This document shows, piece by piece, positions 54,908 to 63,115 of a stretch of DNA of 64,000 nucleotides. A program made the translations under genes and the position numbers. The first letter of the stretch is position 1. Every line of letters begins with the position of its first letter. Below the pieces are notes generated by a model that was given only the letters and a program-made list of their open reading frames with translations, was not told the origin of the DNA and made no database searches. Origin of the DNA: Acrocarpospora macrocephala (lineage in GTDB: Bacteria; Actinomycetota; Actinomycetes; Streptosporangiales; Streptosporangiaceae); contig NZ_BLAE01000015.1 in the NCBI RefSeq assembly GCF_009687865.1, forward strand, positions 142,809 through 206,808. Direction: 5' to 3'.

Positions 54908-55444
54908 ATGACCTCGATGCGCGCGGAGATCCTGGAGTCGGCGGCCCGCCTGTTCGCCGCCCACGGCTTCCGTGGCACGTCCCTCCAGGACATCGCGTCG
55001 GACGTCGGCTGCTCCAAGGCCTCGCTGCTCTACCACTTCACCAGCAAAGACGCGATCTTGAGCGAGCTGTTCGCGCCGGTCGGGCGGGACCTGGAGGCCA
55101 TCCAGGGGAAACTCGCCCCACTCGACGGGGAGCAGGCCGCGCGGGAGGCCGTCGCCGGGCTGGTGGAACTCGCGCTGCGTTTCCGCCGCCAGGTCAAAAT
55201 CCTGCTCGTGGACGTCGACGACCTGCTCTGCCACCCCGAACTGCCCGACGTCGACAGCGCCACCGAGAGCCTGGTGGACGCCCTGGTCGGCCGTGCCCCC
55301 GAACAGGAGTGCCGGGTGGCGGGCTGGATGGCCCTGGTCGGCATCTTCCTGACCTGTGCCCGCGGCGTCGACGTCTCCGACGAGGTCTTGCGTGTGGAAC
55401 TCACCCGGGGCGCGCTGCGCACCCTCGGCCGCCCAACCGACTGA
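54908..55444 (+). CDS. TetR family transcriptional regulator
   Basis: 178 residues. HTH at about 6-50: AEILESAARLFAAHGFRGTSLQDIASDVGCSKASLLYHF (core TSLQDIA...SKASLLYHF). Small C-terminal ligand domain. It is 22 bp ahead of an MMPL exporter and preceded by a 33-bp perfect palindrome. Likely represses both genes and responds to a lipid or drug exported by the MMPL protein. Confidence 0.92.
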   Translation: MTSMRAEILESAARLFAAHGFRGTSLQDIASDVGCSKASLLYHFTSKDAILSELFAPVGRDLEAIQGKLAPLDGEQAAREAVAGLVELALRFRRQVKILLVDVDDLLCHPELPDVDSATESLVDALVGRAPEQECRVAGWMALVGIFLTCARGVDVSDEVLRVELTRGALRTLGRPTD

Positions 55445-55466
55445 TCACTGGGAGAGACCCCTACTC

Positions 55467-57617
55467 ATGGCGACCCTGCTGTACCGGCTCGGCCGGTTCT
55501 CCTTCCGCAACCGGGGGCGAGTCGCCGCCGTCTGGTTGTTACTGCTCGCGCTCGTAGGCGTGGCCGCCGCCCTGTTCCTCGGCCCGTCCAGTGACAAGTT
55601 CTCCATGCCGGGCACCGAGTCCCAGCGTGCCCTCGACTCGCTCGAGCGGGAGTTCCCGCAGGCCAGCGGTGCCGTCGGCACCATCGTGATCGCCGCACCC
55701 GAAGGCGGGAAGCTGGACCCGGCGGTCGTCGCGCCGGTGGTGCGGGAAGCCGCCGCCGTACCCGGCGTGGTGGCCGCGATCGACCCCTTCCAGGCCCGCG
55801 CCCTCTCCCCCGACGGCCGGTACGCGCTGGTCCAGGTCCAGTTCAAGGACAACGTCGACGACATCACGGACGCGCAGCGCGAGGCGTACCTGAAGGCCGG
55901 GGCCGCCGCCACCGGCATCCAGGTGGAGCACGGCGGTGAGGTGCTGCGGGCCGCGCCGGAGGTCGGCGGGTCCGAGGCGATCGGCGTGCTGATCGCCGCG
56001 ATCGTGCTGATCGTCACCTTCGGGTCGCTGGTCGCGGCCGGGATGACGTTGCTCAACGCGCTGGTCGGCGTCGGGGTCGGCATGGCCGGCCTGTACGCGC
56101 TCAGCGGCGTCGTCGAGCTGACCTCGGTGACCCCGGTGCTCGCGCTGATGCTGGGCCTGGCCGTGGGCATCGACTACTCGTTGTTCATCACCTCGCGCTA
56201 CCGCCAGTTCCTGGCCGACGGGCTGGAGCGGGAGGAGGCCGCCGGGCGGGCCACCGGCACCGCCGGGTCCGCCGTGGTGTTCGCCGGGGCGACCGTGGTG
56301 ATCGCGCTGGCCGGGTTGTTCGTCGCGGGCATCCCGTTCCTGACCGTCATGGGCCTGGCCGCCGCCGGGACCGTCGCCGTCGCGGTGCTCGTGGCGGTGA
56401 CGCTGCTGCCGGCGATCCTCGCGTACGCCGGGCCGCGTGTCCTGCCACGCAAGCAGCGCGACGGGCAGGCCGTCGCCCGGGAGGGCTTCGGTTACACGTG
56501 GGGGCGGCTGGTCAGCCGCCTGCGGGTGCCGATCCTGCTGGTCGGCATCGTCGGCCTCGGGGTGCTCGCGCTGCCCGTACAGGATCTGCGGCTGGCGCTG
56601 CCCGACGCGGGCACGGCCGCGCCCGGCACCCCGGGGCGGGCCGCCTACGACCTCACCAGCGAGGGTTTCGGCGAGGGCTTCAACGCGCGGCTGATCGCCG
56701 TCGTCTCGGCCAAGGACGCCGCCGCCGTGAACGCCGCCGCCGGGCAGGCGGCCGGGCTGATCCAGCAGGTGCCGGGCGTGCTGGCGGTCGCGCCGCCGCA
56801 GCCCAACGCCACCGGCACGACCGCGCTGCTGGCGATCATCCCCAAGGAGGGGCCGACCGCCGCCTCGACCGAGGACGCGGTGCACGCCATCCGGGCCAAG
56901 GTCGCCACCATCGCGGGCGCGGAGATCTCCGTCACCGGCGCGACCGCCGTCGGCATCGACGTGTCGGACAAGCTGGCCGAGGCGATGCCCGTCTACCTGC
57001 TGCTCGTCGTCGGGCTGTCGGTACTGCTGCTGATGCTGGTCTTCCGGTCGATCCTGGTGCCGCTGAAGGCGGCGCTCGGCTTCCTGCTGACCATCGGGTC
57101 GACGTTCGGCATCACCGTGGCGATCTTCCAGCAGGGCCACCTGGCCGGGTTGTTCGGCGTCGAGGTGCCGGGGCCGCTGGTCAGCTTCCTGCCCATCCTG
57201 CTCATCGGCATCCTGTTCGGCCTGGCCATGGACTACGAGGTGTTCCTCGTCTCGCGCATGCGCGAGGACTTCGTGCACGGCGACACCGCCCGGCAGGCCA
57301 CGATCAACGGCATGGGGCACAACGCCCGGGTGGTCACCGCCGCCGCGCTCATCATGACCTCGGTGTTCGGCGGCTTCGTCTTCATGGACGACCCGATCAT
57401 CAAGTCAATGGGCTTCGCCCTGGCGCTCGGCGTGCTGGTCGACGCGTTCGTGGTGCGCATGACGCTGGTCCCGGCCGTGATGGCGATGCTCGGCAGAGCG
57501 GCCTGGTGGCTGCCGAAGACCCTGGACCGCGTCCTACCCGACCTCGACGTCGAGGGCGAGCGACTCAGCCACCACCTCGCCACGTCGAGCCCACCCGTGC
57601 CGGAGCGCATCGGCTAA
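55467..57617 (+). CDS. MMPL-family RND transporter
   Basis: 716 residues in two similar halves, each with a first membrane helix, an extracytoplasmic porter domain and a five-helix block. Proton-relay motifs GIDYSLFITSRYR in half one and AMDYEVFLVSRMRED in half two carry the conserved Asp-Tyr pairs. MMPL proteins export lipids or hydrophobic compounds. ATG at 55467; upstream frame overlap with the TetR gene is not used. Co-transcribed with the TetR gene. Confidence 0.92.
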   Translation: MATLLYRLGRFSFRNRGRVAAVWLLLLALVGVAAALFLGPSSDKFSMPGTESQRALDSLEREFPQASGAVGTIVIAAPEGGKLDPAVVAPVVREAAAVPGVVAAIDPFQARALSPDGRYALVQVQFKDNVDDITDAQREAYLKAGAAATGIQVEHGGEVLRAAPEVGGSEAIGVLIAAIVLIVTFGSLVAAGMTLLNALVGVGVGMAGLYALSGVVELTSVTPVLALMLGLAVGIDYSLFITSRYRQFLADGLEREEAAGRATGTAGSAVVFAGATVVIALAGLFVAGIPFLTVMGLAAAGTVAVAVLVAVTLLPAILAYAGPRVLPRKQRDGQAVAREGFGYTWGRLVSRLRVPILLVGIVGLGVLALPVQDLRLALPDAGTAAPGTPGRAAYDLTSEGFGEGFNARLIAVVSAKDAAAVNAAAGQAAGLIQQVPGVLAVAPPQPNATGTTALLAIIPKEGPTAASTEDAVHAIRAKVATIAGAEISVTGATAVGIDVSDKLAEAMPVYLLLVVGLSVLLLMLVFRSILVPLKAALGFLLTIGSTFGITVAIFQQGHLAGLFGVEVPGPLVSFLPILLIGILFGLAMDYEVFLVSRMREDFVHGDTARQATINGMGHNARVVTAAALIMTSVFGGFVFMDDPIIKSMGFALALGVLVDAFVVRMTLVPAVMAMLGRAAWWLPKTLDRVLPDLDVEGERLSHHLATSSPPVPERIG

Positions 57618-57862
57618 CGGATCGAGGGCCGATCCGGCGGAGCTGGCGGCGGTGCTGGTCGCCACCGCGCTGGAGAGCCTGCTGCAGGCGGCCCAGGCCG
57701 AGGGGGCCGCCGCCGCGGTGGCCTCCGTCGGCTTCGCCGCCACGCTGCTGCTGCAGGAGCGCCTGATCGCGCTGACCGGCGAGAACGTCCGCGGCCAGGC
57801 ACTGGGCCTGCACGTCACCGGCATGAAGGCGATGCAGACGATCGGGGCCACGCCGGGTGAAT
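57618..57862 (+). pseudogene. MFS transporter remnant (C-terminal)
   Basis: Reads AELAAVLVATALESLL...AVASVGFAATLLLQERLIALTGENVRGQALGLHVTGMKAMQTIGAT without a sensible start or end. The ERLIAL..VRGQALGLH..GM..MQ..GA stretch is the late MFS_3 motif of drug exporters. N-terminal two thirds and the C-terminal end are gone. Same family type as the remnant at 11012-11221. Confidence 0.6.
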
Positions 57863-57871
57863 CGCGCAGGC

Positions 57872-58060
57872 CTACTTTAGATCACGCGCGTAACAGGTGA
57901 AATCGGTGCCGTCCGGGTCTTGGATCCGCGTGACGTGGCGGAACCCGGCCCGCTGCGCGACGGCGACGGCCTGCATGCGTGCGTGTGGGTTTTCGGACGC
58001 GGCACCCCAAGGCGGTGACGGGCCAGAACTCAGCATGCTTCCCGGTGTCGAGAACATGGC
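57872..58060 (-). pseudogene. Short fragment, unrecognised
   Basis: Minus frame ending HARMQAVAVAQRAGFRHVTRIQDPDGTDFTCYARDLK (cited by its DPDGTDFTCYAR core) at a TAG. The core recalls the last strand of VOC-fold or similar small enzymes. No upstream domain is present. Probably a remnant; confidence low. Confidence 0.3.
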
Positions 58061-58122
58061 GATGGCTCCGTCCCAGGCACACCAGCGGCCCGTTGTGGGC
58101 CGCGCGACAAAGGAGAACCACC

Positions 58123-58563
58123 ATGACGCTCCAGCGGATGGACAACGTCGGCATTGTCGTCGACGACCTTGAGGCTGCCATTGCGTTCTTCGTAGAACTC
58201 GGCATGGAGCTGGAGGGCAAAGCGCAGATCGAGGGCCTCTGGGCGGACCGCACCGTCGGACTCGACGGCGTCCGCTGCGACATCGCGATGATGCGGACCC
58301 CGGACGGCCACGGCCGACTGGAACTGGCGAAATACCACACCCCCGCGGCGATCGGCGCCAGACCGCACAACCCACCGCACAACACGCTGGGCATGCATCG
58401 CGTCATGTTCGCCGTCGACGACATCGAGGACGTCATTGCCCGCCTGCGCACTCACGGCGCCGAACTCGTCGGTGAGCTGGCCCAGTACGAGGACAGCTAC
58501 CGGCTCTGCTACGTCCGCGGCCCCGAGGGGATCATCATCGCGCTGGCCGAGCAACTCAGCTGA
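58123..58563 (+). CDS. VOC-family (glyoxalase-like) protein
   Basis: 146 residues, two beta-alpha-beta-beta-beta modules: MDNVGIVVDDLEAAIAFFVELG at the start and HRVMFAVDDIEDVIARLRTHG in the second half, closing with VRGPEGIIIALAEQL. Potential metal ligands are Glu in RLELA, a His in MHRVMF and the C-terminal region; the usual last Glu is replaced (GIIIALAE). Role could be lyase, dioxygenase or drug binding. ATG after AAAGGAG. Confidence 0.87.
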   Translation: MTLQRMDNVGIVVDDLEAAIAFFVELGMELEGKAQIEGLWADRTVGLDGVRCDIAMMRTPDGHGRLELAKYHTPAAIGARPHNPPHNTLGMHRVMFAVDDIEDVIARLRTHGAELVGELAQYEDSYRLCYVRGPEGIIIALAEQLS

Positions 58564-58665
58564 CAGCCCGTCGCGGCCGACCTGCGACCAACCAGAACGA
58601 CCTGGTCACCGATTCTTCCCTGTCTCCGAGCAGCGTCCTTCGTCCCGTCCACTTGAACTGAGCTG

Positions 58666-59046
58666 TCAGGCGTCGAAGCGCTGGCGGGCGGTCTCGATGT
58701 GGCCGAAGTACTTGTGGGTCCAGCCGCAGATGAGATCAACCGTCGCGCGCAGGGCCTGGCCCGGCTCGGTGAGGGTGTACTCGACTCGCGGCGGCACAGT
58801 GGGATGCACCTTCCGCTCGGCCAGGCCGTTGCGCTCCAGCATGCGCAGGTTCTGGGTGAGCATCTTGTGGCTGATGCCCTCGACCTCGTCGCGCAGTTCG
58901 CTGAAGCGGAGGGTGCGCTCCCCGAGAGCCTCGATGATAAGCAGCGCCCACTTGTTGGCGACATCCGAGAAGATCTCCCGCGCCAGGGAGTCCGCGCGCC
59001 TCAGGTCCGCTTCGTCAGCCGCGCCAGCGAACTGCTTGGTCACCAT
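58666..59046 (-). CDS. HxlR family transcriptional regulator
   Basis: 126 residues. Winged helix: IFSDVANKWALLIIEALGERTLRFSELRDEVEGISHKMLTQNLRMLERNGLAER (key parts KWALLII, SHKMLTQNLR, RVEYTLTEPG). Divergent from a RidA-family gene over 128 bp, which contains a CCTATG...CATAGG inverted pair (59098-59103, 59127-59132). HxlR proteins commonly sense aldehydes or redox stress and control the divergent gene. Confidence 0.9.
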   Translation of the reverse strand: MVTKQFAGAADEADLRRADSLAREIFSDVANKWALLIIEALGERTLRFSELRDEVEGISHKMLTQNLRMLERNGLAERKVHPTVPPRVEYTLTEPGQALRATVDLICGWTHKYFGHIETARQRFDA

Positions 59047-59174
59047 GAGGTTCCCCAGTCTCTAAAAAGTGCGTTCTTCCACGTCAGCAAACACTCTCCT
59101 ATGGTTTCTGAGTAACCGCAAGAGAGCATAGGCGTCCTCCGGCGCCTCGATCACATAACCGATCAGGAGATCTC

Positions 59175-59579
59175 GTGGCTGTTTCGCTCATCAACCCTGA
59201 CAGGCAGGTCCAAGTCCCGCTCTACCATCACGTCGCGGTGGCGAGGGGGAGCAGGCAGGTCCACATCGCGGGACAGGTCGCCTGGGACGAGAGCGGCGAG
59301 CTCGTGGCACCGGGCGACCTCGCCGGGCAGGTCGCCCAGGTCTACCGCAACGTCGCCAAAGCGCTGGACGCGGCCGGAGCGACCTTCCACGACGTCGTCC
59401 GCGTCACGTGGTACGCCGCAGGCTGGAAGAGAGAGATGTACGACGCCTTCAACGCAGGCATCGAACAGGCGGCTCGCGAGTTCGACATCGCCACGCCACC
59501 GGCCGCGCTGATCGGGGTGGACGTGCTTTTCGAGCCCGGCATCCTCATCGAGGCCGAAGTCACCGCGATCATCGATTGA
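59175..59579 (+). CDS. RidA/YjgF-family protein
   Basis: 134 residues of the Rid fold: HVAVARGSRQVHIAGQVAWDESG, QVYRNVAKALDAAGATFHDVVRVTWY and a final PPAALIGVDVLFEPGILIEAEVTAI (cited by landmarks). The RidA arginine of the IPGR...E deaminase site is not in the canonical context, so imine deaminase activity is uncertain. GTG start after CAGGAG. Divergent from the HxlR gene, likely its target. Confidence 0.88.
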   Translation: MAVSLINPDRQVQVPLYHHVAVARGSRQVHIAGQVAWDESGELVAPGDLAGQVAQVYRNVAKALDAAGATFHDVVRVTWYAAGWKREMYDAFNAGIEQAAREFDIATPPAALIGVDVLFEPGILIEAEVTAIID

Positions 59580-59591
59580 AGCGATAGCATG

Positions 59592-59613
59592 TTCTGCATC
59601 GATCGCTGCAGAA
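59592..59613. promoter_or_regulatory. Palindromic operator T1 of TetR/SnoaL/SDR cluster
   Basis: TTCTGCA-N8-TGCAGAA around TCGATCGC, 16 bp before the TetR start. Same consensus as T2 (60297-60324). Confidence 0.75.
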
Positions 59614-59629
59614 GGGGTAGACTGCGGGG

Positions 59630-60238
59630 GTGGAGACCAGGCAGCGCCGCCCAATCGGCCGACCGCGGGGATTCGACGCCGACGAGGCGCTCGAGCGCGC
59701 CCTGCTGGTGTTCTGGGAGCAGGGCTACGAGGGGGCCAGTCTGGCCAACCTGACCGACGCGATGGGCATCTCCACCACCAGCATGTACGCGACCTTCGGC
59801 AACAAGGAGGAGCTCTTCCGCAAGGCCCTGGAGCGCTACACCGAGGGCCCGAGCGCCTACCTGGCCCGAGCCCTGGACGAGCCGACCGCCCTCGGCGTCG
59901 TCACCGCGATCTTTGCCGGCACCGTCCGAACCACCACCCGCCCGACCGGCCCCAACGGGTGCCTGGGCGTCCAGGGTGCCCTGGCCACCGGCGACTCCAG
60001 CCGTGGAGCCCGCGACCTCCTCGTCGCGTGGCGCGACAGCGGCTACTCCTGCATCCGAGAACGGTTCGAACGAGCCGTCGATGACGGCGACCTGCCGCCG
60101 GAGACCAACCCGGCACTACTCGCCCGCTACGTCACCGCCTTGGCCTACGGCATCGCCGTACAAGCCGCCAGCGGCGTCGGCCGCGACGAACTCCAGGACA
60201 TGGCCGACGCCGCCCTGCGCAACTGGCCACCCTGCTGA
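59630..60238 (+). CDS. TetR family transcriptional regulator
   Basis: 202 residues. The N-terminus [54 protein letters not shown] (core [17 protein letters not shown]) is the TetR_N domain of the subgroup with a conserved GRPR lead; ligand domain has a Cys ([13 protein letters not shown]). GTG start. A palindrome lies just upstream and a related, perfect 28-bp one lies in front of the following SnoaL-like gene, so this protein likely controls both. Confidence 0.9.
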   Translation: METRQRRPIGRPRGFDADEALERALLVFWEQGYEGASLANLTDAMGISTTSMYATFGNKEELFRKALERYTEGPSAYLARALDEPTALGVVTAIFAGTVRTTTRPTGPNGCLGVQGALATGDSSRGARDLLVAWRDSGYSCIRERFERAVDDGDLPPETNPALLARYVTALAYGIAVQAASGVGRDELQDMADAALRNWPPC

Positions 60239-60296
60239 GAACCGCCCCACAGGTCCACACCCTTCCGAAGTGATCGATGCGGAACGTGTTATCTTG

Positions 60297-60324
60297 GACT
60301 TCCGCATCGATCGATGCGGAAGTC
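60297..60324. promoter_or_regulatory. Palindromic operator T2 (28-bp perfect)
   Basis: Perfect 28-bp palindrome, left half GACTTCCGCATCGA. Consensus with T1: TTCYGCATCGATCGMTGCRGAA positions. A half-site related to it (GATCGATGCGGAA, 60272-60284) lies just upstream. Region 60239-60413 is otherwise the promoter of the SnoaL-like gene. Confidence 0.85.
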
Positions 60325-60413
60325 GGCGTAGGTCGACTCCCGTGGGACTTCTCGAGGGCACCGGGATCGCCTTACCCGGTGCCGTACGACTGCCATGCAG
60401 AAAGGGGCATCTG

Positions 60414-60806
60414 ATGTCCGACAGTGATCTGCGCGCGTTCTACCTGCGCTACATCGAGGAGCTCAACGCCCACAGGTTCGATCAGATGGACGAGTTCATC
60501 GACGACCGGACCACGTTGAACGGTGAGCCTGCCACCCGGGACGACCTCATCGCCGTGCAGAAGGCTGACGTGGACGCGGTTCCGGACCTCCACTGGGAGC
60601 TCAAGGAACTGCTCTTCGACGGTGATCGTCTGGCCGCGCGGCTGGTCAACACGGGCACGCCGGTGAAGGAGTGGCTCGGTGTGGCACCCACCGGCACCTC
60701 GTTCGAGATCACCGAGTACGCCATCTACCAGGTGCGCAACGGGCGGTTCGTGCACATGACAGCCCTGCACGACGCCGGTGAACTACTCCGGCAGCTTACC
60801 ACCTGA
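60414..60806 (+). CDS. SnoaL-like/ester cyclase-fold protein
   Basis: 130 residues, NTF2-like fold of the SnoaL polyketide-cyclase group: [74 protein letters not shown] (shown by landmarks). Members are isomerases, cyclases or hydratases, often unassigned. ATG after GAAAGGGG. Likely in one operon with the SDR gene 75 bp downstream, under TetR control via T2. Confidence 0.87.
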   Translation: MSDSDLRAFYLRYIEELNAHRFDQMDEFIDDRTTLNGEPATRDDLIAVQKADVDAVPDLHWELKELLFDGDRLAARLVNTGTPVKEWLGVAPTGTSFEITEYAIYQVRNGRFVHMTALHDAGELLRQLTT

Positions 60807-60881
60807 CCCTTCGGGGCCGGCGACGTGGAGAGCAGTCGCACCCAACGGTCCACTCGGGCCACACAATTCGAGAGGAAACCC

Positions 60882-61568
60882 ATGACCGTCACACTGATCA
60901 CCGGGGCCAACAAGGGCATCGGTTTCGAGACAGCCAAACAGCTTCTGGAGTTGGGCCACGTTGTCTACATCGGTGCGCGCGACATCGAGCGAGGCGAGAA
61001 GGCCGCAGCCGCCCTCGGCGCACGGTTCGTGCAGCTCGACGTGACCGACGACGCCTCGGTGAGCAACGCGCTGGCGACGATCAGTGCGGCCGAGGGGCAG
61101 CTCGACGTCCTGGTGCACAACGCGGGCATCCTCGGGAACGAACTCCTCGACGGTCCCACGGCCCTGCGGGTGTTCGACACCAACGCGGTGGGAATCGTAC
61201 GCGTCACAGAAGCGGCACTCCCCTTGCTGCGCAAGTCCTCGAACCCCACCGTGGTCACCGTATCGAGCAGCGCCGGATCGTTCTGGGCGGTGAACAACCC
61301 CGACCGGCCCGAGTTCCACCTGCCGCTGGCGCTCTACTCCGCGTCCAAGACGGCGGCAACCATGCTGACGGTGCAGTACGCCAAGTCCCAGCCCGGCATC
61401 AAGTTCAACGCACTGGAGCCCGGCACCACAGCCACCGACATGACCGCGGCCTTCGGGATCGGAAGACCGCCGGAGGAGAGCGCCAGAGCTGTCGTACGCC
61501 TGGCCACTCTCGACGTGGACGGCCCGACAGGAACCTTCCAAGACGAGACCGGGGAACTGCCCTGGTAG
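60882..61568 (+). CDS. Short-chain dehydrogenase/reductase
   Basis: 228 residues, classical SDR: TGANKGIGFE cofactor motif at 8-17, HNAGIL, catalytic Ser in VSSSAG and YSASK as the Tyr/Lys pair. NADPH preference is suggested by ARDIERG. Start ATG after GAGAGGAAA. Follows the SnoaL-like gene under the same palindromic operator; possible role in detoxifying a carbonyl compound. Confidence 0.92.
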   Translation: MTVTLITGANKGIGFETAKQLLELGHVVYIGARDIERGEKAAAALGARFVQLDVTDDASVSNALATISAAEGQLDVLVHNAGILGNELLDGPTALRVFDTNAVGIVRVTEAALPLLRKSSNPTVVTVSSSAGSFWAVNNPDRPEFHLPLALYSASKTAATMLTVQYAKSQPGIKFNALEPGTTATDMTAAFGIGRPPEESARAVVRLATLDVDGPTGTFQDETGELPW

Positions 61569-61669
61569 TCGCCACGCGGGCGTAGTCCGGTGGTGGCGAG
61601 GAGTCGGTGGAGCGAGCCGGTTGCGACATCGCAGCGTGGGCGGCCGGTCCGAGTGGGATCAGTAGTAGG

Positions 61670-61836
61670 TCATTCCTCCAGGGCTGCCGCGATGCGGTCG
61701 AGGTCGGCGAGGAGCACTGCCATGCGTTGCGGCGGGATCGCCTTGACCATGCGCAGTTCGATGGCGTAGACGGCGGCCTGGACCGTGGCGAGGCGTGTGT
61801 GGCCCTCCTCGGTGAGGTGGCACGGCCCGGCCTTGG
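61670..61836 (-). pseudogene. MarR-family C-terminal fragment
   Basis: Encodes GPCHLTEEGHTRLATVQAAVYAIELRMVKAIPPQRMAVLLADLDRIAAALEE and a stop (core LTEEGHTRLATVQ). This is the wing end and last helices of a MarR regulator; the DNA-binding N-terminal half is missing at a junction near 61837. Its mirror partner is the VOC fragment. Confidence 0.65.
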
Positions 61837-61996
61837 AGTGGCGCTCTGGTTCCGGACCTCCGACGCTCACAAGCTCCACGACCAGCTCACCGCCGCCGGG
61901 ATCAAGATCCTCACCCCGATGGCGGACAGCCCCTTCGGGCCGGTGTTCTCCTTCGAGGGCCCTGAGGGCTACATGCTCACCGCGCACGGAGGCTGA
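61837..61996 (+). pseudogene. VOC-family C-terminal fragment
   Basis: Reads VALWFRTSDAHKLHDQLTAAGIKILTPMADSPFGPVFSFEGPEGYMLTAHGG and a stop (core FRTSDAHKLHDQL, FEGPEGYML), the second module of a VOC protein. The N-terminal half is missing at the same junction that truncates the MarR fragment on the other strand, consistent with deletion of the 5' halves of a divergent pair. The interval 61569-62009 holds only these two fragments. Confidence 0.65.
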
Positions 61997-62009
61997 CCGT
62001 GATCTTCGA

Positions 62010-62612
62010 TTAGCGCCGGGACGGTCGGACGCGGAGTGATTCGAGCAGGGTCAGTAGGGCGGCTCTGGTGTTGGTCAGGTCGGCTGGGTCGGTTGAGGTG
62101 GCCAGCCAGAGTGCTGCCTCGTTCATCGCGCCGGAGAGCAGGTGGGTCAGCGGTGCCACCGGCTGGCGGGCGATCCGGCCTGACTCGATCAGCGTGGTCA
62201 GCGCGTCTTCGAGGTGGCGGGCGGAGCCTGCCTCGTCCATGGCGCGCCACTCGCTCCAGCCCAGTACGGCAGGGCCGTCGACCAGCATGATCTGCTGCAC
62301 GTCCGGGTCGGTGCTCGCGGTGAGGAACTCCTGGCAGCCGGCGGTGAGCTGGGTCCAAGGATCGTCCTGCGCCTCCGCAGCCGCGACGACCCGCCGGGCG
62401 ATCTCCTCCTGTACCTCGCCGAGGACCGCGCGGAACAGGTCGGCCTTGCTGTCGAAGTGGTGGTAGAGGGCGCCCTTGGTCACCCCGGCGGCCTGCACGA
62501 TCTCCGCCAGCCCGACCGCGCCGTAGCCGAGCGTGGCGAACAGCCGCCGTCCCTCCCGCAGCAGTGCGTGGCGGGTCTGCTCACGCTGCCGCGCCCGGAT
62601 ACCCGCGGTCAT
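62010..62612 (-). CDS. TetR family transcriptional regulator
   Basis: 200 residues. [52 protein letters not shown] (core [20 protein letters not shown]). Ligand domain similar to TetR_C members with a WSEWRAMDE segment. ATG after GGGGAGAG. Divergent from a VOC gene across 80 bp holding a CGATA-centred palindrome with 9-bp arms. Confidence 0.92.
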   Translation of the reverse strand: MTAGIRARQREQTRHALLREGRRLFATLGYGAVGLAEIVQAAGVTKGALYHHFDSKADLFRAVLGEVQEEIARRVVAAAEAQDDPWTQLTAGCQEFLTASTDPDVQQIMLVDGPAVLGWSEWRAMDEAGSARHLEDALTTLIESGRIARQPVAPLTHLLSGAMNEAALWLATSTDPADLTNTRAALLTLLESLRVRPSRR

Positions 62613-62631
62613 CTCTCCCCCATTCGGTTGA

Positions 62632-62683
62632 CATACCGATGGTACGCCAAATACCGTCCTTTCGCATACCGATAGTATGCGAA
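62632..62683. promoter_or_regulatory. Twin operator between TetR and VOC genes
   Basis: Perfect palindrome at 62661-62683 (arms TTCGCATAC and its complement around CGATA) and a related weaker copy CATACCGATGGTACG at 62632-62646. Located between divergent TetR and VOC starts. Confidence 0.8.
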
Positions 62684-62692
62684 GGAGTTCTC

Positions 62693-63115
62693 GTGAAGGT
62701 GACCAGCTTCTATCCCGTCGTCTGTACGGCCCGGCTGGCGGAATCCCGCGACTTCTACCTTGGGTGGTTCGGGTTCGAGCCGACGTTCGAGGCGGACTGG
62801 TACGTGAGCCTGCGCCGTACCGAATCACCCGAGTACGAGCTGGCCCTGCTCGACCACACCCATCCGACGCTGCCTGAGGCGTACCGGCGACCGGTCCAGG
62901 GGCTGCTGCTGAACTTCGAGGTCGAGGACGTGGACGCGGAATGGGACCGGCTGGTGGTCCGCGGGGGCCTGCCGGCCGAACTCGACCTGCGCAGCGAGGA
63001 CTTCGGGCAGCGGCACTTCATCGTGGCCGACCCGAACGGTGTCCTGATCGACGTGATCACCCCGATCGCCCCGACCACCGCCTACGCCGAGCAGTACGCA
63101 AGGCCTCAGGATTGA
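62693..63115 (+). CDS. VOC-family protein
   Basis: 140 residues. Two modules: [27 protein letters not shown] and [22 protein letters not shown], ending [17 protein letters not shown] (landmarks [24 protein letters not shown]). Resembles glyoxalase/bleomycin-resistance proteins of the kind regulated by an adjacent TetR gene. GTG start after GAAGGAG. Its end overlaps the convergent lipase gene by ten bases. Confidence 0.9.
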   Translation: MKVTSFYPVVCTARLAESRDFYLGWFGFEPTFEADWYVSLRRTESPEYELALLDHTHPTLPEAYRRPVQGLLLNFEVEDVDAEWDRLVVRGGLPAELDLRSEDFGQRHFIVADPNGVLIDVITPIAPTTAYAEQYARPQD

